23,540 bases of DNA. Source: JANYCG01 sp031365665. GTDB lineage: Bacteria; Pseudomonadota; Gammaproteobacteria; Burkholderiales; Burkholderiaceae_C. Location of the stretch: NCBI GenBank assembly GCA_031365665.1, contig JANLYO010000070.1, forward strand, positions 1 to 23,540, in the 5' to 3' direction. The notes below the pieces were generated by a model. The model did not search any database and was not told the DNA's origin. It worked only from the letters and a program-made list of their open reading frames with translations. Of the stretch, positions 1-8,539 are shown piece by piece (position 1 is the first letter of the stretch; each line of letters begins with the position of its first letter). The translations under genes and the position numbers were made by a program.

Positions 1-108
1 TCAAACTCAAGAGGATTGCTGTTTTACCGCCTTCTTGAGCAAGCCGTCCTGACGTTGCCGGTGACTTACGATGACATCGTCAAAACAGAGGAAATAGAGG
101 AAATTTGA
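1..108 (+). CDS. C-terminal end of an unidentified protein (5' part outside window)
   Basis: Frame 1 is open from the first base to a TGA at 106-108, giving 35 residues that begin SNSRGLLFYRLLEQAV and end EEIEEI. The reading frame is followed within about 40 bp by a + strand terminator hairpin, which supports a real gene end. The composition (amphipathic NSRGLLFYRLLEQAV, then an acidic tail) looks like a genuine protein C-terminus. I do not recognise the family with confidence; a transposase tail crossed my mind but nothing visible proves it. Convergent with ntrC. Confidence 0.5.
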   Translation, partial: SNSRGLLFYRLLEQAVLTLPVTYDDIVKTEEIEEI

Positions 109-149
109 TTCCATGGAGCTAACAGGATACCCCACCACCCATGTTAATT

Positions 150-172
150 AACTCGTCAAATTGACGGGTTTT
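150..172 (+). terminator. Rho-independent terminator after the partial + strand gene
   Basis: Stem AACTCGTC (150-157), loop AAATT, stem GACGGGTT (163-170) with one G-T pair, followed by TT and then an AT-rich stretch. It lies 42 bp after the TGA of the partial gene. The U-tract is short, so termination may be modest. It could also act on ntrC transcripts coming from the other side. Confidence 0.5.
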
Positions 173-225
173 CAAATTTCTTGGCCATTTTTTGGGTCGC
201 AGGCCACGTGCTATATGGCTATAAA

Positions 226-242
226 GCTATATAAATAGTAGC
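226..242 (-). repeat. 17-bp dyad, copy 1 (GCTACT...ATAGC on - strand)
   Basis: Reads GCTACTATTTATATAGC on the - strand: arms GCTAC and ATAGC around seven A/T-rich bases. It sits in the ntrC downstream region within a run of GCTATA repeats (210-242). Two other copies in this window (11942-11958 and 19397-19413) fit the same consensus in the same orientation. Confidence 0.45.
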
Positions 243-295
243 ATAAAAAAGCTGTCCGCGGCGTCAAGAGCGTCCAAGCAGGCCACCGGCACCGG

Positions 296-1945
<1,650 letters not shown>

Positions 1946-1985
1946 GTGATGGTGCGTCCCTTCTTTAGGCACCCCGGCTGCCGGT

Positions 1986-3110
1986 TCAGGGCAGCGGGAT
2001 CAATATCTGAAAATCCGTCCGGCCGGGCGCGCTTTCGCATTCAATGGAGCCGTGGTGTTGCTGCACAAAGGTCTGTGCCAGCGTCAACCCCAGCCCCGAG
2101 CCGCCCTCCCGCCCCGACACCAGCGGGTAAAAGATGCGCTCCTTGATTTCCGGCGGCACGCCTGGTCCGTTGTCGATGACATGCAATTCCAATGCCAATC
2201 GGTAGCGCTGCTTGCCGAAAGTGATTTGGCGCGCCACGCGGGTCCTGAAAGTGATCAGCGCTTCGCCCGTGGCGCGCTGCTCGGCCAGCGCCTGGCAGGC
2301 GTTGTGCGCGATGTTCAGCACGGTTTGTATCAATTGCTCACGGTCGCCGCGGAACTCAGGGATCGAGGTGTCGTAATCCCGCACCACGCGCAGCCCCTTG
2401 GGAAACTCCGCCAATATCAGGGAGCGCACCCGCTCGCAGACCTCGTGAATGTTGACATCACCCACCAGATGCGGCCGACGGTGCGGGGCCAAGAGCCGGT
2501 CCACCAGCACCTGCAGGCGATCCGCCTCGCGGATGATGACCTGCGTGTACTCCGAGAGGCCGCGCGATTCGATCTCCATCTCCAGCAATTGCGCCGCGCC
2601 CCGGATGCCCCCAAGCGGGTTTTTGATCTCATGGGCCAGATTGCGGATCAGTTCTTTGTTGGCATTGGCCTGCTCGGCCAGGCGCTCCTCACGGTCTTGG
2701 CGCGCCTGCTGCTCCAGGGGCAGCATTTCAATCACAATCTCCTGCGGCGAGTCGGTCTGCGTGACGATCACATGCACCAAAATGGGCTCGTGCATCGGGC
2801 CTTGGCCGGTTCGTTTGAGCCAGGCGTCGTAGCGCAACGCGGCAAATTCGTTGCTGCCAGCCCCTTGCAGGGCGTTGTTCAGCAAATGGGGTTCGGTAAA
2901 ACAAGGCTCCAGCGGCGCGCCTTCAATAGCGCGGCGGGATATGCCCAGGGCATCTTCCAGTGAGGCATTGGCGAACAGCACCGTGCCGTCGCCACGCACC
3001 ACGGCGACCAAGGTCGCCAACAGGTCAAAGGCGTGGAAACGGCTGGAAACCGGCGTCAAAGGGGGGCGGGCGGCAGGCTTGTTCAAGCCGCCTATTTTGC
3101 CCGAGCGCAA
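1986..3110 (-). CDS. ntrB: Nitrogen regulation sensor histidine kinase NtrB
   Basis: 374-aa soluble histidine kinase/phosphatase that, with PII proteins, sets NtrC phosphorylation by nitrogen status. N-terminal PAS-like sensor at about 25-130 (VAVVRGDGTVLFANASLEDALG); no membrane segment. H-box NLAHEIKNPLGG with phosphorylated His160, N-box NIAHNACQAL (266-275), G1 DNGPGVPPE (313-321) and G2 EGGSGLGL (335-342). The start codon appears to be TTG (3108-3110), with AAGG four bases upstream and the stop of the preceding gene only 6 bp away; a second in-frame TTG eight codons on is possible, so the exact N-terminus is uncertain. Cotranscription with the upstream DUF4124-type gene is likely. Confidence 0.95.
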   Translation of the reverse strand: MRSGKIGGLNKPAARPPLTPVSSRFHAFDLLATLVAVVRGDGTVLFANASLEDALGISRRAIEGAPLEPCFTEPHLLNNALQGAGSNEFAALRYDAWLKRTGQGPMHEPILVHVIVTQTDSPQEIVIEMLPLEQQARQDREERLAEQANANKELIRNLAHEIKNPLGGIRGAAQLLEMEIESRGLSEYTQVIIREADRLQVLVDRLLAPHRRPHLVGDVNIHEVCERVRSLILAEFPKGLRVVRDYDTSIPEFRGDREQLIQTVLNIAHNACQALAEQRATGEALITFRTRVARQITFGKQRYRLALELHVIDNGPGVPPEIKERIFYPLVSGREGGSGLGLTLAQTFVQQHHGSIECESAPGRTDFQILIPLP

Positions 3111-3116
3111 TGCGCC

Positions 3117-3662
3117 TTATCTCAACTGCACAGCGCTGACACCGCCGCTGCGGCCCAATTCGCGGCGAATACCGGCAATGTCGTTGTCAATGCGCTGCAA
3201 GCTGGTCTTGAGCTCAGCCACACGATCCTGGTATTTTTGGTAATTACGGGCTTCGTCGCCGCGTTTTTCGGGCTCGCCGTTGTTGTATTCCTGCGCCAAC
3301 TCTTGCCTGCGGGTTTCGGCTTTTTTGAGCTCAGACTCCAGAATCAGCTTTGAATCGGAGTCGCGCACCCGCTGGTCACCCGCGTCCACTCGTTGACCCG
3401 GTTGTGTGCCGCTTTGTGGCGCTGTCGCTACACGAACCGGTGCACCGGGAGCCGCCGCGCCATTGCCGCCTTGCGGGCGCGTGCCTTGCACCACGGTGAC
3501 ATTGCCGCCTTCGACCACCTTGCAGTTGAGCGCTTTGGGGTCGGTGAGGGTATTGGTGTAGTAATTGTTGTCGCAGCGGTACATGCGGTCTTGCGCCTGC
3601 ACGCCCACATGGATGCTTGCGAACAATGCCAGAACTGCAGCCAGAGTGATGTGATGCTTCAT
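3117..3662 (-). CDS. Small exported DUF4124-like protein with coiled coil, between glnA and ntrB
   Basis: 181 residues. A signal peptide is clear: MKHHITLAAVLALFASIHVGVQA, predicted cleavage near residue 23. The first mature segment, MYRCDNNYYTN with a second Cys at NCKVV, resembles the short Cys-containing N-terminal domain annotated as DUF4124 (from memory). A Gly/Ala/Pro-rich spacer follows, and the last 90 residues are charged and predicted coiled coil (ILESELKKAETRRQELAQEY, AELKTSLQRIDNDIAGIRREL). The ATG at 3662 is preferred over the longer frame because the signal peptide starts there and AAGG sits 8 bases upstream. It lies between the glnA terminator and ntrB (6 bp gap). Function unknown; a periplasmic role is inferred only from the signal peptide. 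Confidence 0.8.
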   Translation of the reverse strand: MKHHITLAAVLALFASIHVGVQAQDRMYRCDNNYYTNTLTDPKALNCKVVEGGNVTVVQGTRPQGGNGAAAPGAPVRVATAPQSGTQPGQRVDAGDQRVRDSDSKLILESELKKAETRRQELAQEYNNGEPEKRGDEARNYQKYQDRVAELKTSLQRIDNDIAGIRRELGRSGGVSAVQLR

Positions 3663-3747
3663 ACGGGTTGCCTTGAATGCGAATCCAGGGCAGGAGGCAC
3701 AGTATGCGCCAATTCGTGCGGATTGCAAAATCAAAGCCCTACAAGTG

Positions 3748-3771
3748 AAAAACGGCCCGAAGGCCGTTTTT
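3748..3771 (-). terminator. Rho-independent terminator of glnA (UUCG tetraloop)
   Basis: Perfect 10-bp stem AAAAACGGCC / GGCCGTTTTT around a four-base loop. On the - strand the loop reads TTCG closed by C-G, the very stable C(UUCG)G tetraloop, followed by a T run. It sits 29 bp after the glnA stop and before the DUF4124-like gene, so ntrBC expression needs read-through or its own promoter. Confidence 0.85.
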
Positions 3772-3799
3772 CCGGGGTCAACACATCAACCGTGACGCA

Positions 3800-5215
3800 T
3801 CACAGGCTGTAATACATGTCGAACTCAATCGGGTGGGTGGCCATGCGCATGCGCGTGACTTCCGTCATCTTGAGCTCAATGTAGGCGTCGATCATGCTAT
3901 CGGTGAAGACGCCGCCTTTGGTCAGGAAACCGCGGCCTTTGTCCAGGTAGTCCAGCGCCTGGTCGAGGCTGTGGCACACGGTTGGCACTTTGGCATCTTC
4001 TTCAGGTGGCAGATGGTAGAGGTCTTTGGTGGCAGCTTCGCCGGGATGGATTTTGTTTTCCACGCCATCCAGACCGGCCATCATCAGTGAGGCGAAACAC
4101 AGGTACGGGTTGGCCAATGGGTCGGGGAAACGCGCTTCAATACGGCGGGCCTTGTCGCTGGCGACATACGGAATGCGGATCGACGCTGAGCGGTTGCGGG
4201 CGCTGTAAGCCAGCTTCACGGGTGCCTCAAAACCAGGCACCAGGCGCTTGTAGCTGTTGGTGCCAGGGTTGGTGATGGCGTTCAACGCGCGCGCGTGTTT
4301 GATGATGCCGCCGATGTAATACAGCGCGTAGTCCGACAGGCCAGCGTAGCCGTTGCCGGCAAACAGGTTTTTGCCGTCTTTCCAGATCGACTGGTGCACG
4401 TGCATGCCAGAGCCGTTGTCGCCTACCAGAGGTTTGGGCATGAACGTGGCGGTTTTGCCGTAAGAATTGGCGACGTTTTGCACCACATACTTGAGGATTT
4501 GGGTCCAGTCGGCGCGTTGCACCAAGGTGCTGAAACGCGTGCCGATCTCGTTTTGGCCAGCGCCGCCGACTTCGTGGTGGAACACTTCAACCGGCACACC
4601 CAAGGATTCCAGGATGGTGGACATCTCGGCGCGCAGGTCTTGCATGCTGTCTACGGGAGGCACGGGGAAATAACCGCCCTTGACGGTGGGCCGGTGGCCG
4701 CGGTTGCCGCCTTCGATTTTCTTGGAAGAGTTCCATGGCGCTTCGTATTCGTCAACCTTGACGAATGAACCACTCATGTCGGCGCCCCAACGGACGTCGT
4801 CAAACACGAAGAATTCTGGCTCTGGCCCGAAGTACGCGGTATCGCCCAGGCCGGAGGCTTTCAAATAGGCTTCAGCGCGTTTGGCGATGGAACGCGGGTC
4901 GCGGTCATAGGCCTTGCCGTCACCTGGTTCCAACACGTCGCAGGAGAGGAACAAGGTGGTGTCTTCGAAAAACGGATCGATGTTGGCGGTGTTTGGATCC
5001 GGCATCAGCAACATGTCGGAGGCTTCAATGCCTTTCCAACCGGCGATGGAGGAACCGTCGAACGCATGGCCGCCGGAGAATTTTTCTTCGTCAAAGTGCG
5101 ATATCGGCACGCTCACGTGCTGCTCTTTGCCACGGGTGTCGGTGAAACGGAAGTCAACAAATTTGACTTCGTTCTCTTTCACCATTTTCATCACGTCTGC
5201 GACGGTCTTGGCCAT
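3800..5215 (-). CDS. glnA: Glutamine synthetase, type I
   Basis: 471 aa; ATP-dependent condensation of glutamate and ammonia to glutamine, the central assimilatory step, as a cytoplasmic dodecamer. Class signatures are present: DGSSIAGW, the metal/ATP region MPKPLVGDNGSGMHVHQS, and NPGTNSYKRLVPGFEAP with RNRSASIRIP. The adenylylation loop LYHLPPEE carries Tyr400, so activity is probably controlled by GlnE. Length is normal. The ATG at 5215 has AGGAG seven to eight bases upstream and matches the usual MAKTVADV start; upstream codons in the open frame are not conserved-looking. Transcription probably starts about 40 bp upstream from a sigma-54 promoter with an NtrC enhancer further up, and ends at the UUCG terminator. 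Confidence 0.98.
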   Translation of the reverse strand: MAKTVADVMKMVKENEVKFVDFRFTDTRGKEQHVSVPISHFDEEKFSGGHAFDGSSIAGWKGIEASDMLLMPDPNTANIDPFFEDTTLFLSCDVLEPGDGKAYDRDPRSIAKRAEAYLKASGLGDTAYFGPEPEFFVFDDVRWGADMSGSFVKVDEYEAPWNSSKKIEGGNRGHRPTVKGGYFPVPPVDSMQDLRAEMSTILESLGVPVEVFHHEVGGAGQNEIGTRFSTLVQRADWTQILKYVVQNVANSYGKTATFMPKPLVGDNGSGMHVHQSIWKDGKNLFAGNGYAGLSDYALYYIGGIIKHARALNAITNPGTNSYKRLVPGFEAPVKLAYSARNRSASIRIPYVASDKARRIEARFPDPLANPYLCFASLMMAGLDGVENKIHPGEAATKDLYHLPPEEDAKVPTVCHSLDQALDYLDKGRGFLTKGGVFTDSMIDAYIELKMTEVTRMRMATHPIEFDMYYSL

Positions 5216-5267
5216 CAAATACTCCTGTTGATAGAACTTGTTAAAGGAAACCTGTTTTGGATTGAAT

Positions 5268-5282
5268 GCAGTTTTTGTGCCA
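5268..5282 (-). promoter_or_regulatory. Sigma-54 promoter of glnA
   Basis: The - strand reads TGGCACAAAAACTGC: a perfect -24 box TGGCAC, five A residues and CTGC in place of TTGC, with exact GG-to-GC spacing. Transcription would begin near 5257, giving a leader of about 40 nt before the glnA ATG. Confidence 0.85.
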
Positions 5283-5468
5283 TCGCAGTTGTTTCGCGCT
5301 GCGCTGGGCCATGGCCGCAACATTTCTGCCAAACCGCGCATTTTGCCCGATTTTCAACACCGTTCATTCGTGTTGCCCCGCAAGCAGCCACCGCCTTCTC
5401 ACATCCCAACTTGGACTGGGCACACGGTGCTTCATTGACGGAATGCACCAAACCAAAGCCCACCAAAT

Positions 5469-5491
5469 ATATGCACTGTTTTAGTGCATAT
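5469..5491. promoter_or_regulatory. NtrC-binding enhancer palindrome for glnA
   Basis: Perfect arms ATATGCAC (5469-5476) and GTGCATAT (5484-5491) around TGTTTTA. The inner 17 bp fits TGCAC-N7-GTGCA, the classical NtrC site. It is about 190 bp upstream of the sigma-54 -24 box, a usual enhancer distance, and abuts the stop codon of the MoCF/CinA-like gene. A degenerate half-site TGCACC lies at 5444-5449. Confidence 0.85.
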
Positions 5492-6379
5492 TTATCGCAC
5501 CAATTCGGGGCCTAATTTTGCCTTGAATTTTTCAAGGCCTAAAAGCAAGGCGGGATAGGCTTTGTCGATCAATGCCGGCGCGCCCTTCACACCCAGCTCG
5601 ATATGGCGCCCGTGCACCGGGTGATCCACACTGGGGAGGCTGAACACTTTGGCTCCCATAAAATCCCGTTCAAGCTGCTCCATCAGCGGCGTCAACGTCG
5701 CCTCCATCGCGCCGAAAACGATGACGGATTTTTCAATCCAGGCGGCAGTTTGATGCAGGTGTTTGTACTTTTCGTCCAACACCCATTCCATCATGGGCCA
5801 AGCCATGACAGGAAACCCGGGCAAGAAATGCAGGCCCCCATGCTCCCCCACTGCGTGTGGGTCGCTGCCCCCCGAGGGGGGCCTCGCTGCTTGGGGCGGC
5901 CCTGCGCGCCGCTCCCCGCCGTTCCAGCAGGTAAATCCCGCAATCTTGTTGTACGGGTTCGGAATGATCTCGGCCCCCGCCGGAAACACGCCCATATTGA
6001 GCCGATGCAGGTTGTCATGGCGATCTGGCTCGTAGGGCACGCCCTGCTCGCGTGCGGTGTCTCGCATACGTTCACGGATCAGCTCAGCCGCTTGCGGGTG
6101 CAAAGCCAGTTCCACACCCAAGGCCCTCGCGGCGCACTGGCGGGTGTGGTCGTCCGGTGTCGCGCCGATGCCGCCCGTGGAAAACACGATGTCGCCACTG
6201 GTGAAGGCCCGCTTCAGTGCCGCTTCTATGCGGGACGGAGAATCGCCCACGTACTCGGCGTAGTCGAGCTGCAGGCCGCGTTGTTGTAGCAGCTCAATCG
6301 TCTTGGGCAGATGTTTGTCGGCGCGTTTGCCTGACAGGATTTCGTCGCCAATAATGATGAGGCCGAAGGATGTGGGCAT
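5492..6379 (-). CDS. MoCF/CinA-like molybdopterin-binding domain protein with in-frame repeat insertion
   Basis: 295 aa. The N-terminal half is the MoaB/MogA/CinA-type fold: IIIGDEILSGKRADKH (8-23), STGGIGATPDDHTRQ (67-81) and NPYNKIAGF (141-149). The family includes CinA N-terminal domains and molybdenum-cofactor enzymes; the specific reaction cannot be told here, and the CinA deamidase domain is absent. Residues about 152-182 (NGGERRAGPPQAARPPSGG and onward) look foreign: they are low complexity and coded by a GC-rich repeat whose relative lies in the sterol desaturase gene. The family text resumes at LPGFPVMAWPMMEWV. Start ATG 6379 has no clear Shine-Dalgarno and lies 21 bp after the EI24 gene, suggesting translation within an operon. 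The stop directly precedes the NtrC enhancer of glnA. Confidence 0.85.
   Translation of the reverse strand: MPTSFGLIIIGDEILSGKRADKHLPKTIELLQQRGLQLDYAEYVGDSPSRIEAALKRAFTSGDIVFSTGGIGATPDDHTRQCAARALGVELALHPQAAELIRERMRDTAREQGVPYEPDRHDNLHRLNMGVFPAGAEIIPNPYNKIAGFTCWNGGERRAGPPQAARPPSGGSDPHAVGEHGGLHFLPGFPVMAWPMMEWVLDEKYKHLHQTAAWIEKSVIVFGAMEATLTPLMEQLERDFMGAKVFSLPSVDHPVHGRHIELGVKGAPALIDKAYPALLLGLEKFKAKLGPELVR
5834..5926 (-). repeat. GC-rich palindromic repeat inside the MoCF/CinA-like gene (copy 1)
   Basis: Contains GCCCCCC-GA-GGGGGGC (5867-5882), flanked by CTGCGTGTGGGTCGCTG (5851-5867) and by CTTGGGGCGGCCC (5890-5902). These three blocks recur in the same order at 7609-7682. In the gene's frame it adds about 31 residues and no stop. 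Boundaries are estimated from where the protein stops looking like its family. Confidence 0.75.
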
Positions 6380-6400
6380 GGTGGGGCGGGGGGAAAAGAT

Positions 6401-7348
6401 TCAATTCATCGATGGCGGCACTGGGCCAGAGGCTTCAGGTCGTGGGGACAGTGCGGGCGGCTTGGGGCCGTCCAAACCCGGCACGATGGGCGGCGCTTCG
6501 ATCAGGATGCGATCCGTCGCCCGCCTGCTACGCTCAACCCACTGCTCGGCTTCATTTTTGCTGCGGATTTCCTGCAAGGCTGCCAGGGTGTAGTGGGCGA
6601 ACCAGAGCGAAGAAAACGCAAACACCAAGGTGTAGATCCAAATGGCAAACGGCACGAGGATCGGCGCCATCGCAATAAACAGCGCCCCCGAGGCCCACAA
6701 CACGCTGGGCGCCGCCCCAAGGTAGCCACTGACCACACCAATGCCCAGCAACCAGCCCCGGTGTTCCTTGAAGATCTGTTTGCGCTCCTCGGCACTGGCG
6801 TGGTCCACCAGGGCGTCGTATGACATCACGCGGTAGGTGAGCCAGCCCCAAATCAGCGGCGGCAGCACCAGGATCAAAGGCGGGATCAGCCACAGGGGAA
6901 TCGAAATGCACAGGGCGACGACGGCCAGCAGGGTTGAGCCAAGCGACCAGGCCACGCTGCTCACCAGTGAGCCGCCCCTTTTGCGTTCAAGTTTTGGGAA
7001 ACGGCGCTCCGCGACCAATGCCACCATGGCGGGCGTCATCATCCACGCCACAAACAACAGCGAGGCAATGGCAATCACGGGGATCGCCAGAAAAAGCACA
7101 ATTACTGGCGCCAGCACCACGCGCAGGTTCGACAGGCCAAAGCGCTCCAGCCAAGCCAGCAGCATGGCCACCAGCTCAAAACCCTCCAAGTGGGTGCGCA
7201 CCGCCACCAAGGCGTCATCCCAGAAAAAGTAGCCCAGGCCGAGTGTGATCAGCGCCATGATGATGAGCGGCAGAATCGACAGCGCGATGACCCGAGGGTG
7301 CAGGCAGTACAGCGCGGCGCGCCAGAAAGAATCGAGAAGCTTGCTCAT
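6401..7348 (-). CDS. EI24-domain (CysZ-like) integral membrane protein
   Basis: 315 aa, strongly hydrophobic. Transmembrane candidates: about 21-42 (ALSILPLIIMALITLGLGYF), 77-101 (RVVLAPVIVLFLAIPVIAIA), 134-175 (two spans, ending LPPLIWGW), and 202-255 (WLLGIGVVSGYLGAAPSVLW to FAFSSLWF). The pattern with WRAALYCLHPRVI at the start and LTYRVMSYDALVDHASAEER in the middle fits the EI24 family, whose best-known bacterial member CysZ is a sulfate permease. A sulfate role here is not supported by any neighbour. The C-terminal 50 residues are Pro-rich and cytosolic-looking. Gaps are 33 bp to the sterol desaturase gene and 21 bp to the next gene, so it is probably part of the five-gene operon. Confidence 0.85.
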   Translation of the reverse strand: MSKLLDSFWRAALYCLHPRVIALSILPLIIMALITLGLGYFFWDDALVAVRTHLEGFELVAMLLAWLERFGLSNLRVVLAPVIVLFLAIPVIAIASLLFVAWMMTPAMVALVAERRFPKLERKRGGSLVSSVAWSLGSTLLAVVALCISIPLWLIPPLILVLPPLIWGWLTYRVMSYDALVDHASAEERKQIFKEHRGWLLGIGVVSGYLGAAPSVLWASGALFIAMAPILVPFAIWIYTLVFAFSSLWFAHYTLAALQEIRSKNEAEQWVERSRRATDRILIEAPPIVPGLDGPKPPALSPRPEASGPVPPSMN

Positions 7349-7381
7349 GCGGCTAGGATAACCGCCACCGATGTCGTTCTT

Positions 7382-8515
7382 TCAAGCCCGCCCGGCCAAA
7401 CGTTTCAGCCCGAGCCATTGCTGCTGCCAAAACCCGTCGCCGTAATCGCGCAAGCCCTGGCTTTCAAAACCTTTGCGCAGTTCGACCTGGTCGCGCACGC
7501 CCGTGGGGTCGTACCGCAGGTCAAAGTTTGCGGTGCCAAACCATATGTCCCACCACGGCAGCAAGACCCCAAAATTGGCGCCGCCCAATGTGACCCCCAC
7601 GCTCTCCCACTGCGTGTGGTCGCTGTCCCCCGAGGGGGTTAATTTTTGGCTACGCCGCTCTTCGAGAACTTGGGGCGGCCCGTCGTTCTCGAAGAGCGGC
7701 GTAGCCAAAAATTGCCGTTTCCGATGTTTGACTGGCGACTCATGCCCCAGCCCGATGCTGTGGTGCAGGCGGTGAAACCTTGGGCTGACCCACAGGCGCT
7801 CGCCCCAGGCCCCAAACCAGAGCCGCAAGTTGGCGTGCTGGAAACTCTCGCTCAACTGGGTGAACGCAACAATTGCAACAAATTGTCCGGGGGCCACCCC
7901 CACCAGTTGCGCTGCCACGACGATCAACACGTCGCGCAGCACATCGTCCAACAGGTGGTTGCGGTTGTCGCTCCACATCGTCATCTGGCGCTGTGCGTGG
8001 TGCAGCGCGTGCAGCCGCCACCACCATTCGAAATGGTGCTGGCCCCGGTGGATCCAGTAATCCAGAAAATCAAAAACAACCAGGTAAATGAAAAAACTGA
8101 CGAGGGCTTTGTCGGTCACGCCCGGCCAAAGGGCATCGAGTTGCGGTGTGCCCAAGCCCGCCACCCGCAGCATGCCGAATACATCGTCCAAGAGCGGCTC
8201 GAGCGTAAAAAACAGCGCAATCCGAAACAGGCCGAGCCGGTGAATCAGGGTGTAAAGGATGTCAGTGCGGACGGTGGCGGGGTTCGTCACTGCCTCCACC
8301 GGCCGCCAGCGTTGCAGCGGCGCGATCAGGCACACCAACACGGCGAGCTGCAACACGCCCACTAACAGCCAACCGGTCGCCACGTAAGCGTCTTCGACCA
8401 GACCGCCTAAGCCTGCGGCAAACACCATCGGTTGCACCACTGCCTCAAACAGCCATTGCTGCGACGCGTCAAAGGCTTCGATACATCGCCCGACCAGTGC
8501 TTGGAGAAAGTTCAT
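7382..8515 (-). CDS. Sterol desaturase/fatty acid hydroxylase family membrane protein with in-frame repeat insertion
   Basis: 377 aa. Di-iron histidine clusters typical of the family are all present: HRGQHH (H156, H160, H161), HALHH (H169, H172, H173) and HRLHHSIGLGH (H248, H251, H252, H258). Hydrophobic spans occur near 48-66, 98-116 and 138-155, with another around 194-218. The enzyme would hydroxylate or desaturate a lipid; the substrate is unknown. Between KHRKRQ (about 268) and VGVTLGGANFGVLLPWWD (from 306) about 38 residues are encoded by a repeat containing a perfect 29-bp inverted repeat, in frame. The insert falls next to the last His cluster, in what is normally a short loop, so activity could be affected or tolerated. 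Start ATG 8515 lacks a strong ribosome site; the deacetylase gene ends 24 bp upstream. Confidence 0.88.
   Translation of the reverse strand: MNFLQALVGRCIEAFDASQQWLFEAVVQPMVFAAGLGGLVEDAYVATGWLLVGVLQLAVLVCLIAPLQRWRPVEAVTNPATVRTDILYTLIHRLGLFRIALFFTLEPLLDDVFGMLRVAGLGTPQLDALWPGVTDKALVSFFIYLVVFDFLDYWIHRGQHHFEWWWRLHALHHAQRQMTMWSDNRNHLLDDVLRDVLIVVAAQLVGVAPGQFVAIVAFTQLSESFQHANLRLWFGAWGERLWVSPRFHRLHHSIGLGHESPVKHRKRQFLATPLFENDGPPQVLEERRSQKLTPSGDSDHTQWESVGVTLGGANFGVLLPWWDIWFGTANFDLRYDPTGVRDQVELRKGFESQGLRDYGDGFWQQQWLGLKRLAGRA
7598..7713 (-). repeat. Palindromic repeat with perfect 29-bp inverted repeat inside the sterol desaturase gene (copy 2)
   Basis: Shares CACTGCGTGTGGTCGCTG, CCCCC-GA-GGGGG (7627-7638) and CTTGGGGCGGCCC with copy 1. 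In addition 7641-7669 (starting AATTTTTGGCTACGCCGCTC) and 7685-7713 are exact reverse complements, 29/29, around a 15-nt loop (7670-7684) that holds the shared GGGGCGGCCC block. The insert keeps the reading frame and encodes FLATPLFEND-GPPQ-VLEERRSQK followed by LTPSGDSD. Confidence 0.85.
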
Positions 8516-8539
8516 ACCGATGTTGACCCGGTGCGTACT

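Noticed and set aside
5469..5491. Palindrome considered as a terminator of the MoCF/CinA-like gene
   Set aside because: No T run follows on the - strand, and the TGCAC-N7-GTGCA core with correct distance to a sigma-54 promoter fits an NtrC enhancer better.
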